64,000 nucleotides of DNA from Boswellia sacra (GCA_013180625.2 SNVD02011093.1:484556-548555); one strand, 5' to 3'. Numbered from the stretch's first letter, positions 24,040 through 36,161 are shown. The notes: generated by a model not told the origin, from the letters alone. Made by a program: numbers and translations.

Positions 24040-24546
24040 TGTCACGAGCTTAGAGTTTTGCGCAGCTGCTCGTGCGGCACTTAGGCAACTTGAACCCGAA
24101 AGTTGCTAAGTAAGCCTAGAAGTTTGCTTCTCGCTCAAGGAGAAGTTAGGACCGTTGAGCTTAAGAGCTTTAGAGGCTAGAAGATAAGAGAAGAAACTTA
24201 GAGGCAAGTGTTGCAAATGCAAAAGAGCTTGGTATTACACGAATGCTTGCTTACAATGCTTTGTATTTGAGTATTGCTTGGTGCCTTATAAATGAGCCTT
24301 AGAGGGGCATTTATACTAATCCTCCTCCCAAATGAATGGCTAGGATTTATTACATCCGACGGTCACAAATGCCTATCTAGAATCATCCAACTAAATATCT
24401 AGATATTTACATGTGGTAGGTGAACTACTCTTGACTTGCTAGAGTTTCTAGAAAATGGGCTTGGATTGCATGCCTTCTAGAAATCAAGCCAAGCCTTGTG
24501 CACATTTTTGGGCCATTCTAGCAAGCAAATTGGGTGGGCTGTAACA
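24040..24546. mobile_element. Diverged solo LTR of the gypsy gag-protease family
   Basis: Begins TGTCACGAGCTTAGAG and ends GGGCTGTAACA, collinear with the LTRs at 29227-29989 and 32082-42020 but clearly diverged. The bases GCAG abut both ends, a possible short target duplication. No internal region is left. Confidence 0.7.
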
Positions 24547-25182
24547 GCAGACATGCAATTCATCTGGCGCATCTAGTACTTTGAAAAGTATTACCAACTT
24601 AAGACTTGGCATAGGAGCGCAACCTCTGAAAACCTAAATACTGTTTTTATGACTTGCATAGCAAGAAATTATTACTTGTGAGACAAATAACGAACAGTAC
24701 TACATTTTGTATTCGATTTTCTATTGATTGACTGTTGCTAATACCTTCAATTAGCTTACTTCCTGAGCTTATACTGATTAGTTTTATTGTGTGCCTCAGA
24801 TGACAGGTAGTTGTATGGAACGATTGAGGATTTTGGTATGACGACGACGAAGTTTCCTTGATAACCATAGAACGCTGCAATGTCATTTTTTTTATTTGTT
24901 CATTGTTTTGATTCTTTTTTAAAACTGTTATATATAATGTTATATTGTGGTTATAAAATTGGAAACTCTGTTTTTTGAAGTAAAATTAGTATTTTGTTAT
25001 AAATCCTTGAGTTCATTGTTTTCATTGACTGTCTGTAGTCACACTCTAAATCTTTAGAAATTGGGGGTGTGACATGTAGCTTCGAGTAATAGTGTCTTGC
25101 CTGCCAATTTCTCGGACACTGCAGTACTCGCAACAGATTCTTACTCGAACGAATCATAAACTGATCATAGCAAAATCTTCAG
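24547..25182. other. 3' flank of the chitinase-like receptor kinase gene
   Basis: Downstream of the stop codon at 25183 (minus strand). It presumably includes the 3' UTR. No other feature is recognised. Confidence 0.45.
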
Positions 25183-28100
25183 TCATCTAGGTTCAATTTC
25201 TGATACGGTTGCATCATTGAACGTTGATCTACTTTGTACATTTTCATGTGTTTGTTTTGTAAAAGCAGGCTTCTTGGGAAGCGTTATATCTGAGCTTTCA
25301 CTTTTAAGCAAAGAGAAAACTTCTAGCATGGACGGTCTATCGTTTGGGCTTTCCTGGACACATAGCAGAGCTATTTGCAAGCACCTTATTAATTTACATG
25401 AGGAATATGTATCATCTAGTGATTGATCCATAAACTCCATGCCTTGTCCATCTTTCCAGAGCTCATATGCCTGAAATTATCAAATATCAATTGTCATTTA
25501 ATTCGAACGCGGAATGTACTTTTAATCTACGATCTCTATTGAGGATTATTGAAAAAACTTACATACTCCAGGAGGGTTAAATTTTCATCCGGACCATATA
25601 AAAAAGAAATCCTGTTTCCACTTATAATCTGTAGAAGCAGAACCCCAAAACTGTAAACATCAGATTTGGTAGAGTAAATGCCTCTTTTGACATATTCAGG
25701 AGGAACATAACCGCTGCATTGGACAATAAAAGCTATATTTAATTTTATGTAACAAAGAGAAAGCTTGAGCATGACATAATATAATACACGTTTAGGATTA
25801 AGAGAAAGTATACATACTAAGTTCCAACTACCCGTCCTGTGTTTGCTTCAAGTTCATCTTTTGCAAAAATTCTAGCCATACCAAAATCTGATATTTTAGG
25901 CTTCATGGCTTCATCTAATAAGACATTACTAGCTTTTAAATCTCTATGAATGATAGTCAATCTTGAGTATTCTTGAAGATATAAAAGTCCTTGAGTGACC
26001 CCTTCGATAATATGAACACGTTTTCCCCAATCCAAAATATACTTTCTGCCGGGATCTGCATCAATAATGTTCTTTAGCAATTAATATCAAATCATTACAG
26101 TGGTAAAGAGGAGGGGGAAAACTGCAAATGCATGCCAAGAAAAATTCAGACCAAAAAGGTAGTAATCCAAGGTTTTGTTTGGCATGTACTCATATATCAG
26201 CATCTGTTCATCTCTGTCGGTACAAAAGCCCAAAAGTCTGACAAGATTTACATGTTGGAGCTTCGCTGTAAGCACAACCTCATTCCTGAACTCCTCATAT
26301 CCTTGTGTGGACGTTTTTGAAAGTTTCTTCACTGCTATTTCCTGTCCACCTGGTAGTATACCCTGGCAAGATAAACTCGATCAAAATTGGTATCTTTCAC
26401 TGGATCAGATGATGCTAGTACATTTTGTATCCATTTAGAACACTCTAAATGGATACAAAATGTACTAGCATCATCTTATCCAGACATGTTCGTTTATTTA
26501 GGATGAAGTAATTGCTCTTGAATAATTGATTTCTTCAACTATTATGACACGCACCAGGGTTTAGATATCTAGGTAGTCTCATCTCATCAGAACAGTAAAC
26601 AGATTATGCACAGCAACAGCATTGATATAGATAGCCTAATAGATTATTAACTACCTTGTAAACAGGACCGTATCCACCCTCGCCAAGTTTATTTTCAAAT
26701 GAAAATCTATCTGTAGCGGCTTCAATATCTGGAAAATTATAAATTATCAGATTAGGAGCATCATTATTATCATCGATTCTGTTCTTCGATCCTTTAGCCG
26801 AGTCCGGTGTCCCTATCAAACAAGAAATATCAGATGATAGAGTAAAGCTTAAAAAACAACTTATTCTTACTCGAAGTCAAAATCAGATTATCCTTTAATA
26901 CGATTGAAACAAGTTACCTTTTGATCTGAGCTTTCTTAACCAAAAGTGATATAAAAGAAAGCCTACTAGAAGGACTCCAGCTGCAGTTGTGGGCAAAATA
27001 ATTGCTAATGAATGCCGCCAGTTATTTTGTCCTCTTCGATTTTCCTCCTGAGCTGAAAAAATAATTCATTGTGGTAAAATAAAGCTGCCATAAAGATATA
27101 ATTCAATTATTTAACCATCAGTTTCTGTGAAGATTTAATACATTTTACCAGACCATGTACAATTTTTGATGTACTGACATCTTTGTTAAAAGATATTCAA
27201 GGTCATGTGTCATAACAGCTAACTGATATGGTCCCTTCCCTCTTGACTCTAAAGAATATCTTAACGTTAAATATGATAGTTTCCCAAACATATGGGAAAT
27301 GCACTATTGACCTATAATTGAATAATTGAGTAAAGGGTTGCTCTCTGCTGATATTGAAAGAGAATTAATTAGTCCAATGGCTATACCTTTTTTTTTTTTA
27401 AAGGAAAAGAAATTTAAATAAACAAACGAAAGAAGAAAGATACCAAATCAAAGCCTAACCGCTGATGGGCTCAATACAAAATTATGAAAATCTAAACCTA
27501 AGAAAGCTTGAAGCATCTTGTTGTATAAAACATAACAGATCATGTAGAAACTTATGCCACTAAACACAGGAGCCCGAAGTCAAACCAATGTTAACCAATT
27601 TGTCAACAACCGCGTTACCTGCGATGAATATGTTGAATGTTTAATTGATGACTATAACATAACGACATATACATTTGAATAAAAAATCTATCTGATCAAT
27701 AAGCCATGTGACGGGATATTTTGGCCTTTTGTGCTGCCGGCTAAGGGATATAGAAAATATTAATCACTGGAGAGGAGAAAATACTTGACATATATAGATT
27801 GTCTTGTTCTCAATGTCAGATCTGGTTTCGATAACCAATTTGCAGTCTTCAAGCATAAACTATTGGATGTGGATATGGTTGCGGTTGTAAACTACAATGT
27901 AGAGAAATTAACAAACCCAGAATACATCTATTGAACAGAATCAACTTACCGGCAGCTTGAGAAAGCTCCCAATTATCGTCGTGGGAGACTTGCCAAACAA
28001 CATAACCGAGTAACTTCTTCTCCTTGGCATAAGAAACCTTAACTCTAACAACTTCAGCATCATCAAAACCAATCCAAGATGTCCCAATTGTGCAGTAATT

Positions 28101-29033
28101 CACTACATAAGTTGAATTATACAAAACATTGGCTCCATATCTCTGAATATAATCCTTGATGTCCTTATAGCTCATGTCTCCACCCTCTGTAATAGCAGGT
28201 CCATTTGCTGGTGCACCAATACCATGGTCCTGAGAGTTCACAAGCTTCCACGCATAGCCATAGAAGGGCAAACTTAAAACCAAATTATTAGCAGATAATC
28301 CTCTAGTAATCCAATCCCTTATCCCATAATCAGTGTTAACAGTACTTGCTGGATCATATAGAGCAGCATGAGCTGCAGTAAAGTTTTCACTAAGAGACGT
28401 GTGGTAGTCATAAGCCATAACATTAATCCAGTTCAAGTATCGTTCCATGGATTCTATAGGATAGGTTCCATCATCTAAAATGGGTACAAATTGAACAGCT
28501 GCAGTCAAGATAAGTTGCGCTTGCCTAGAGTTTCCTGCCTCTAAATCCGCAGCAGCTCGCCACTCTTGAAAGAGAAGACCCATATTATACATATCAGACC
28601 TGGTCTTTGCGGAATCCCAGCAAAGGTCTAGGCCTTGAAAGCCATAAAGCCTGGCTATCCTTATTGAGGAATCAATGAAAGATTTCCTATAAGAAGAATT
28701 GCTCACCATTAGAGAAAAACTCGTGTAGTTTGCACTTCCACCACCAATGGATAGAAGTGTTGTGACTGATGGGTTCTTCTGTTTAACAGTGTCTGTGAAG
28801 TTGGAGAGATAATGTTCATCAGATGGTGATACAGAAAGCTGGTAGGTGGTGGAGTTGAGACTAGCAAAAGCACAAAAAAGGTGAGTAAAGAGAGCAGAAT
28901 TTATATCAGAACTGGGGAATCCACTGCCTGAATACCAGTAAGCAGCTTTGATCCATGTCTGAGACTTTGCAGGGTGCAATTCTAAAGAGAAGGAAATAAT
29001 AAGGAAGAGCAGAATAATGATTTTTGATGCCAT
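25183..29033 (-). CDS. CHRK1-like: GH18 chitinase-like receptor Ser/Thr kinase (CHRK1-like), seven exons
   Basis: Exons on the minus strand: 29033-27950, 27052-26918, 26812-26655, 26362-26152, 26055-25818, 25713-25563, 25470-25183. All borders are GT/AG, phases agree, and the sum is 2265 nt (754 residues). Residues 1-24 are a signal peptide and about 25-360 a GH18 fold. The catalytic DxxDxDxE position reads [10 protein letters not shown] (131-140), so the acid is replaced by Asp and other key residues are lost. A membrane helix spans 377-400. The kinase has [10 protein letters not shown] (450-459), catalytic Lys471, HRDLKASN (566-573), DFG (586-588), VPPEY and RPSMLEV, so it appears active. 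The 211/238/151-bp kinase exons are typical of S-domain/CRK-type receptor kinases. Tobacco CHRK1 has this fusion and also lacks chitinase activity. Probable role: cell-surface sensing of chitin-like or endogenous ligands. A TA/CA microsatellite lies just upstream. Confidence 0.92.
26401..26482. repeat. Near-perfect 39-bp foldback in kinase intron 3
   Basis: Arms 26401-26439 and 26444-26482 are reverse complements with a single mismatch (26406/26477) and a 4-base loop (ACAC). The left arm reads TGGATCAGATGATGCTAG onward. It lies wholly within the intron 26363-26654. It could be a tiny foldback element or a small-RNA-type hairpin, and I see no target duplication. Confidence 0.93.
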
Positions 29034-29076
29034 TGATGTGAGCCGCTCAAAGCATATCCTGGCAAGTTTAGATGAG

Positions 29077-29082
29077 AAAAAC

Positions 29083-29115
<33 letters not shown>

Positions 29116-29118
29116 GCT
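29077..29118. repeat. (TA)n(CA)n microsatellite upstream of the kinase gene
   Basis: A TATATATA run passes into CACACACA about 45 bases upstream of the start codon of the minus-strand chitinase-like kinase gene. It is likely part of its promoter or 5' UTR and likely length-variable. Confidence 0.9.
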
Positions 29119-29226
29119 TCAGCGTTCCCACTTATTGAATATAGCTAGTTAGTAATCAGTTCTACACGTCAGCTCCATGTCAGCATCATTTTGTTAATGA
29201 TCAAGAGGAGGGACTTAGGTGTAGTC

Positions 29227-29989
29227 TGTCACGAGCATAAAGTTTCGCGCAGCTCGCTCGTGCAGCATTTAGACAACTTGAACCCGAAAATTGCTAAGCA
29301 AGCCTTGTAGTTTGCTTCTCCCTCAGAGAGAAGATAGGGCCGTTGAGCTTAAGAGCTTTAGAGGTTAGAAAAGAAGAAATGGAACTTAGAGGCAAGTGTT
29401 GCTAGATAAGAAAGCTTTGTATTACACAAGAGAACTCTTTACAATGCTTTGCTTTGTATTTGCTTGGATCGGCTTGGATTTTCTGGGATGGTTCACAAAT
29501 GAGCCTAGGAGAGATATTTATATTAATCCACCTCCTCAATGGATGATTAGGATTTGTTACATCTAACAGTCCTAATTCACCATCTAGAATTATCTCCTAA
29601 AATATCTAGATATTTAGCATAGTAAACTCTAAAATATCTTCCAAGGGAGGTTCTAGCAACTTTGACTTACTAGAGAATTCTAGAATGGGCTAGGCGTTCT
29701 AGGACCTTCCGTAGCCTTCCACGCTCTTCCGCAGCCTTCTGGAGTCTTCTAGAGCCTTCGGGAAGCATCTCGTTGCTTCCAGATTCTTTTGGATATCTCC
29801 GGAATGTCCCGGAACGTTGTAGAACCTTCTAGAAGCTTTCGGATCACCGCTTCTACTCTTTGCGCCATTGAGTTCCTCTCGACACGAGGATCCCAAATCA
29901 CTATAACACTTGCCCTAAAATCCCGTTCCTTGTTATTCTTCCAAGTAAGTTTGGCATGAAACAGTGCGCATGTCACGCGGGGCATGACA
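29227..29989 (-). repeat. 3' LTR (element on minus strand) of gypsy gag-protease element
   Basis: 763 bp. On the plus strand it reads TGTCACGAGC...GGCATGACA. The adjoining polypurine tract, read on the minus strand as GTGGGGGAGGA, lies at 29990-30000. The partner LTR is at 32082-32405 plus 41574-42020. Confidence 0.85.
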
Positions 29990-30937
29990 TCCTCCCCCAC
30001 CTAATTTCGCGACGCCCTCGTCCCGTCTTTGAGGATGTTCCGTTGGTTGCGGGTAAGTGGTCTTGTCTCTATGTTGACGCTTCCCTTTCGCGTGCTTGCG
30101 TGGCCTCTTGGTTGCCTTCTTTAGCTCTGCGATCTTGGATGGCATCATGTGGTGAGGCATTATGGATAGAGGTTTGCCATCGAGCTCCAACTTGATTTGG
30201 TGAGCCTCTCGTCTTGGCGATAGCCTCTTTGGTAGCCTTTAGTGCGTAACATCCTTGTGATTATCAAGGATGGACTGGAGTTGCCTTGGCATTGGGTCCT
30301 TGACAACGGTGATGTCCTCTCCATCGTTTACCTCTCGAACAGTGGCAAGGAAACTCAGATCTTCCTTCATTCCTTGCTTCAGTTGTAGTGCGGACATCAT
30401 CTTGCTCTCAACTTTGGCTACACGCTCTACCATTACCATGCATGGTTGACTCCCATCAAGGATGTTAAGGGAGTTAGATGCTGATATGGGGAAAGCATGG
30501 ACTTGTTCGAAGAACTCCATGCCCAACACCACTTGGAAATCGTCCATGGTGACGATGGAGAAATCAAGATTGCCTTTCCATGCACCCAATTGCACTGGTG
30601 TCGCTTTGGACACACCTACTATGGCTTTGGCAGGTGAGTTTACTGCCTTAATGGTGCCTCTTCCATTGGTATATTTGAGGCCTAACCATTTGGCCTCCTT
30701 AATAGAGATGAAGTTGTGCGTGGCTCCCGTATCAAGCATTGCATGCATATTCTTGTCATTAATCATAGCGCTCACATACATGAGACCCTTCTTGGCATGT
30801 GCGGGTCTCTTAAGTGCTGATATGAAGAGAACCCATCTCTGCTTGGGGCTCTTCATCTTGGGTACCCTCATATTGAGCAGTGAGGGCATTGAGGGTCTTT
30901 CTCTTTGAGCAATCTCGTACCCAATGGGGACCATCAC
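29960..30937 (-). pseudogene. Gypsy aspartic protease and truncated RT lead-in
   Basis: The minus-strand ORF 30937-30239 contains the retropepsin active site HAMLDTGATHNFIS and the flap/dimer region VVLGMEFFEQVHAFP, followed by LKQGMKEDLSFLATV. After its stop, 30190-29960 encodes the start of RT (ELDGKPLSIMPHHMM, where the family reads PxxxxPYRM). It then jumps straight to a short basic tail ending at the polypurine tract. RT, RNase H and integrase are absent. The protease frame overlaps the gag frame at 30810-30937 and is shifted against it, probably by a small indel. Confidence 0.82.
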
Positions 30938-31890
30938 AAATGAAACAAGGACTTTTGGGTTTAGGAGCTTCGGACTTTATCTTTGTTAGGTGTGTCGCGC
31001 TTGTCCCCTTCGAAGGATTTTCGTGCACCAGCTTCCTTTCGAGCATGATCCTTCTTGGTGCTTCGCTTTCCCCCACCTTTACTGTGGTTGGTCTTCCTCT
31101 CTTTCAATTGGGATGAGTAGTCTGCGAAGGACTCGGCCACGGCTATGGCATTATCTAGGTTTTGCACGTCGCGTCTTTCAAGCTCGACTCTCGCCCAATC
31201 TTTGAGACCGTCGAGGAAGTAGAAGAGTGAGTCCTTTTCGGACATGTCTTCGATTTCAAGGATTATGGTTGTGAAATCCTTGATGTACTCGCCAATGGTG
31301 CCGCTTTGCTTCAAACGGCGGAGGCGACCCCTTGCCTCCTCTTCAGCATTGCTTAGAAAGAAGTGCTTTCGTAACTCTCTCTTGAAGTCCTCCCATATGC
31401 GGAGGATGACGATGCCTTTGTCCGCGTCGCCATGCTTTCGACGCCACCATAGTTGGGCTGCATCACGAAGGAAAGTAGGCGCAATGCCAATTCTCGAAGC
31501 ATTGTCGTGGACACCTTTGGCTTCGTACTATTGCTCCAAGCCAAATAGGAAGTTTTCGACTTCCGTAGTGTTGTGAGTGCCATGGTAGGTGGCGGGAATA
31601 GGCACTTGCATGTTGGTTAGACCGCTAGGACTTGTGTAAAAGGGGCTAGCACATTCGCAATGGTGCTTTTCCCATTCCATGCGAGATTCCTCCACTTTCG
31701 CACTGATTGCTCGCAACTCACGCTCGACAAAGCTTCGCAAGCTAACGAGCTCTTGTGTAAAGTCATGTAGTTGGCCCTTGTAAGCTTCGCTAAACTCGAA
31801 TATGTTGGACTTTGTGGCTTGAGTGATCTCCCCATAATCCGGCTCTAGGCCTTCAAGACGGTCAGAGAGACCCTCGATAGCATTGTCCAT
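30810..31890 (-). pseudogene. gag: Gypsy gag with CCHC-like knuckle, one internal stop
   Basis: On the minus strand, from MDNAIEGLSDRLEGLEPDYG near 31890. The gag core follows (FLRDAAQLWWRRKHGD; FFLSNAEEEARGRLRRLKQ; GTIGEYIKDFTTII). A basic linker precedes the knuckle CFICDGPHWVRDC near 30950. A TAG interrupts the frame at about 31530, and another frame is needed for 31353-31583. The arrangement gag, then protease in the same direction, fits a Ty3/gypsy chromovirus-like element. Confidence 0.8.
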
Positions 31891-32059
31891 ACTCGAAATA
31901 GCTTGCTCTACGCTAGCAACATGAGGCTTTAAGGATTTTGAGGAGAGAGCTTTGGACTTACCTCATTTTCCTTGTGGGCGTGGTTGAGGTTGTTCCTCTC
32001 GTCCACGAACTTGCTCCTCCATGTTCATCTCAATGTCGGATGCCATTTGCTCTTGTGCT

Positions 32060-32081
32060 CGAACCGTGCTTTGATACCAAC
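32060..32081 (-). promoter_or_regulatory. Primer-binding site of gypsy gag-protease element
   Basis: On the minus strand TTGGTATCAAAGCACGG follows the LTR end TGACAG. This is a tRNA-Met-type priming site and fixes the element's orientation as minus. Confidence 0.85.
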
Positions 32082-32405
32082 TGTCACGAGGTTAGAGTTT
32101 TGCGTAGCTCGCTTGTGCGGCACTTAGACAACTTGAATCCGAAAGTTACTAAGTAAGCCTTGTAGTTTGCTTCTCGTTCAAGGAGAAGATAAGACCGTTG
32201 AGCTTAAGAGCTTTAGAGGCTAGAAGAGAAGAGATGGAACTTAGAGGCAAGTGTTGCTAGATAAGAAAGCTTTGTATTACACAAGAGAACTCTTTACAAT
32301 GCTTTGCTTTGTATTTGCTTGGATTGGCTTGAATTTTCTTGGATGGTTCACAAATGAGCCTAGGAGGGGTATTTATAGTAATCCACCTCCTCAATGGATG
32401 GCTAG
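32082..32405 (-). repeat. 5' LTR of gypsy gag-protease element, part 1
   Basis: Starts TGTCACGAGG on the plus strand and is cut at 32405 by the LOG-carrying element. It continues at 41574-42020. The 5-bp GCTAG at 32401-32405 is duplicated at 41569-41573, and removing the insert restores an LTR collinear with 29227-29989. Confidence 0.9.
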
Positions 32406-33816
32406 TGATAAGTGTCTATTTATATATCATTTTCATATCAATTCGTCCATGTTTCTTTGCTATATTCCTTGGTATTTTTATGTTTTTGTGTGGTTTTGAT
32501 GTTTGTAGGAGTTTTGGAGCAACTTGCACAGAAATGGAGTAAAACCCTTCATTTTCACCTCTGCTAGTCAACCATCTTCTCGGATTTAATTGTATTGATA
32601 TACAATGAACCCGATGACATATCATATACCGTTGAAAAGCTCTCGAAGTCTACTTTTTGGATAAATTTACGGTTTATGAATCCATTCAGTGTACTGAAAG
32701 TTGTAATCAAAACAGTGTGAGAAGTGTAGAAATGTAATTCCACACATCACTGTAGCATGTATAATACGGGACACTGTAGCACGTTACTGTAGCAGAGTAT
32801 TTAAACACATTTTAGGGTTTTATTTTCATAACTTGAAGAGGGGAGAACGTGGTGGAGGCTGCAGCTCTGGAATTCTTTCATCTCTTGGAGTTCTTGAAGG
32901 AGAAAGGAAGCTTGGAAAGAGGAAGAACTACAATCCAAAGAGAATTACATCAAATTTGCTAAGTTTTTCCCTTCCCTTTCATTTTCTGGAATGTCTCCAT
33001 GTTGTATTGTATTTACCACGTTCTTAAACATGTGTAACTGAATCTGAATTGGTTGAGGGTGATTTCAAAGCCCCTGATATGGTTTTTGTAAGTTGATTGT
33101 GTAAGGAATTGTTATCCAATTCTCTAATTGAAGTTGCTTGTATTCTCCCATATTTAATGCTTATGATTGCTTGCTGATTGTATTTGAGTGGCCAACTGAA
33201 TATAATCTGGTTGTGATTTATTGCTAGACTAGAAATCTTGATCCGTAATTGTCTTGAATTTCTAATCATTGGTAGCAAAATTGTGATCAGAGATTACACT
33301 TGGAGAATATAACCTAAGTTAAATAATCCGAGCTTGTGTGTTTATTGCTTAGATCAACCTATCTTTCTTATCATAATGCATCCATTGAATTAAACTCAGA
33401 GAGCTTGTTCTAGGTTGTTTAATGGATAGAGATTAAATAAAGAGCTTGTTTTATTTAACAACAAAGTAAGGAAAGATTGGGGTAATAGAGCTTGTTATTA
33501 TCTACGGTTGATAACTTCAATGCTGTAATTAGATGACAATTCTACAATTAATTCGCAAATCCATATCTTGTGGTAGAGAAGGATCCCTTAACCAGCTTTC
33601 TCCCATTGATTTTCATTCAAATTTACTTTCTGTTTTGTTATTCTTTACTTGCATTCTTATTTCATTTAGTAAAGCATTCAACAAAAATCCCCCCTGTTTA
33701 GTTTATTGTTGCTGGAAATAACAAATTCAATTAGAATCAATCCTCGTGGGAACGATATCTTACTTATCACTTTATTACTTGTGCGACTAGTATACTTGCT
33801 AGTTTCGAACGCATCA
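32406..33816 (+). repeat. 5' LTR of LOG-carrying gypsy element
   Basis: 1411 bp, starting TGATAAGTGTCTATTTA and ending AACGCATCA. Near 32750-32800 it repeats CACTGTAGCA / TTACTGTAGCA motifs just before a TATTTAAACACA stretch, a plausible promoter. Confidence 0.93.
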
Positions 33817-33822
33817 AGTTTT

Positions 33823-33840
33823 TGGCGCCGTTGCCGGGGA
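33823..33840 (+). promoter_or_regulatory. Primer-binding site, Athila/Tat type
   Basis: TGGCGCCGTTGCCGGGGA lies six bases after the LTR. It is the characteristic primer site of Athila/Tat-lineage gypsy elements. Confidence 0.92.
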
Positions 33841-33930
33841 TTGATTTTCTAATCGATTTGTTATTTTGTTTTCATTGTTGATTCATATTTTCTTTGTTTT
33901 TCTTTTCTGATTGTTTGTGTTTAGACAACA

Positions 33931-34609
33931 TGGCAGTAAACTTCTATCAATTCGATAGCGGATTTGAGCCACAAGTACCATGGAGAGTAAATGAGGTAAG
34001 CACTCCGAACATTGAACAACAACTTTCTGAGCTAACCTCTCTTGTGGAAAACATGGCTGTAGGAGATATCCAAAAATCTTATGAATGTGGGATATATTCT
34101 ACGATGGAGCATCCAATCGACATGTATCCAACTTTACAAGAAGAATATATGGAACAAGCCAATGCCATGGGTGGATTTCCAGGACAAACAAGGCAATGGT
34201 ATGATCCTTTCTCTAGCACTTACAATGCTAGATGGGAAGATCAACATAATTTCAGTTACTGGAATCATCAACCAATCACTCCAAATGTGATACCAAATGG
34301 GCCACAAAGTTTCAATCAACCTAGAGTGCAGCAACCATTTCAAATGCAACCACCACCAATGCCATATCCAGCACCACAACCAGCTTCACAAAACTCAGGT
34401 ATGTCTCTCCAGGATATGTTAATGCACTTGCCACTAACACAATACAATTCCAGCAGGAAACTGGGGCAAGTATCCAAAACCTGGCAAATCAAATGGGACA
34501 ATTGGCTACTAGCATGAGCAAATTCGAGGGCCAAGGCTTAGAAGAATTATCTTGTGAAACGGTGATCAATCCAAGAGAGAATTCTTGTGCGATAACTTTG
34601 CAAATGAAG
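33931..34609 (+). pseudogene. gag: Athila-like gag, N-terminus lost and frameshifted
   Basis: ATG at 33931 (MAVNFYQFDSGFE). The N-terminal capsid half usual for Athila gag is absent. The product goes directly to SELTSLVENMAVGDIQKSYECGIYSTMEHP and TLQEEYMEQANAMGGFPGQ, a degenerate knuckle region, then a Pro/Gln-rich stretch (PFQMQPPPMPYPAPQPASQ). Near 34440 the frame slips: QFQQETGASIQNLANQMGQL continues in the next frame until about 34609. The protein as coded would end ...NWLLA at 34517. Confidence 0.8.
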
Positions 34610-35925
34610 AGCAATTAGATGTCCTACCAAAGAAATCACAAACTGATGAAGGAGATGACACCACTTCCACCATGAACAAAACACTGACTTCTCAGGTAAA
34701 TCCTATAACTCCCATTCCTTCATATGTTTCTCTTCCACTTTTTCCTAGTAGATTTGCAAAATCGAAGGAGGAACAAGAACAAGAAATCCTGGAAACTTCT
34801 CACAAAATCGAGGTAAATATACCACTTTTGGATGCTATCGAGCAAGTACCTCATTATACAAAATGTCTCAAGGAGTTATGCACCGGTAAAAGAAAGTTAA
34901 AAAGAAATGAGAAAGTAAGTGTGGGGGAAGATGTTTCAGCTGTATTGCAAAGAAAAATTCCTCCAAAATGCAAAGATCCAGGTATGTTCATCATTCCATG
35001 CACCATTGGTAATACCAAGTTTGAAAGAGCTCTATTAGATTTAGGAGCATCTATTAATGTCATGCCATATTCTATTTATGCTTCTTTAAATCTTGGACCT
35101 TTTGCGAAAACTAGTATTACCATTCAGTTTGTTGATCATTTTAATGCATATCACAAAAGAGTTGTGGAAGATGTGCTTGTGCAGGTGAATCAATTGGTTT
35201 TTCCAGCAGACTTCCATGTCTTTAAAATAGAGGATGAGACATCTCCTAATCCAACACCGATTCTTTTAGGGAGGCCATTCTCGAAAACTGCTAGAATCAA
35301 GATTGATGTTCATTATGGCACTTTGACCATAGAGTTTGATGGCAAGGTGATATGTTTTAATATTTTTGAGGAAATGAGGTACTCTAATGACTTACATTCT
35401 GTTTTTGCAGTTGACGTTATTGATTATTTGCCACAACAATGTTTTGAGTTAACTCGCAAGAATGGAGTGGATGTTGCTATTAGTGAACACATAAGGATAG
35501 AAAGTTTCAAAGAACCAAGAAAGCTGATACAAGTGTCTAAAGAAGTGGAGGAAGCTGTGACAAGCTTGGATGAGACTATAGCTATCACCACAAATAGGTA
35601 TGATGTTTCGTACATTGAATTGCCTTTATCTAATGAGAAACTTCTTCCTTCTGTGATGAAAGCCAATACCTTGGAGCTTAAGTCACTTCCAGATCATTTG
35701 AATTATGGATTCTTGGGTGAGAATGATACTTTGCGAGTTACAATGGAAATGGGCCTTGCACGAATACAAGAAGATAAACTCGTCCGAATACTTACAGATC
35801 ACAAAATAGCTATTGAGTGGACAATTGTTGAAATCCAAGGCCCATCCATATGCATTGACCGTATCTTGTTAGAAGAGGGATCCAAGCCCATTAGAGAAGC
35901 ACAACAAAATTGGATCCTCCCATGA
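34585..35925 (+). CDS. Gag-pol remnant: aspartic protease and RT start
   Basis: 446 codons open from 34585; the Met is probably not a natural start, because in relatives this is one gag-pol frame. It has FPSRFAKSKEEQEQEI and VNIPLLDAIEQVPHYTKCLKELCTGKRKLK, then the retropepsin (FIIPCTIGNTKFERALLDLG; LDLGASINVMPYSIY; PILLGRPFSKTARIKID), where the active site is D-L-G as usual in Athila. It ends in the RT lead-in (ICIDRILLEEGSKPIREAQQ) and stops at NWILP. The polymerase palm, RNase H and integrase are deleted. The following CCAAGCGCTTATTGGGAGGC is the normal post-pol sequence, as the second copy also shows. Confidence 0.85.
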   Translation: MCDNFANEEQLDVLPKKSQTDEGDDTTSTMNKTLTSQVNPITPIPSYVSLPLFPSRFAKSKEEQEQEILETSHKIEVNIPLLDAIEQVPHYTKCLKELCTGKRKLKRNEKVSVGEDVSAVLQRKIPPKCKDPGMFIIPCTIGNTKFERALLDLGASINVMPYSIYASLNLGPFAKTSITIQFVDHFNAYHKRVVEDVLVQVNQLVFPADFHVFKIEDETSPNPTPILLGRPFSKTARIKIDVHYGTLTIEFDGKVICFNIFEEMRYSNDLHSVFAVDVIDYLPQQCFELTRKNGVDVAISEHIRIESFKEPRKLIQVSKEVEEAVTSLDETIAITTNRYDVSYIELPLSNEKLLPSVMKANTLELKSLPDHLNYGFLGENDTLRVTMEMGLARIQEDKLVRILTDHKIAIEWTIVEIQGPSICIDRILLEEGSKPIREAQQNWILP

Positions 35926-36123
35926 TGGAACCAACGTCGGGCTGAGGACGTTAAACCAAGCGCTTATTGGGAGGCAACCCAATGTTTTTGAAAAATAAAA
36001 AAAAGAAGAAAAGAAAAATAAAATGAGGCAATAATGATCGATTTTTGTGTCTCGAGGAGATTCCTTTGTAGGCCATCAAATTGATCAGGTTTTATCTCTC
36101 TTTGCCATCTGTCTTATTCGTTT

Positions 36124-36127
<4 letters not shown>

Positions 36128-36161
<34 letters not shown>

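Noticed and set aside
30462..30908. Plus-strand 148-codon ORF opposite the gypsy protease
   Set aside because: Antisense shadow of the protease frame, with no homology of its own.
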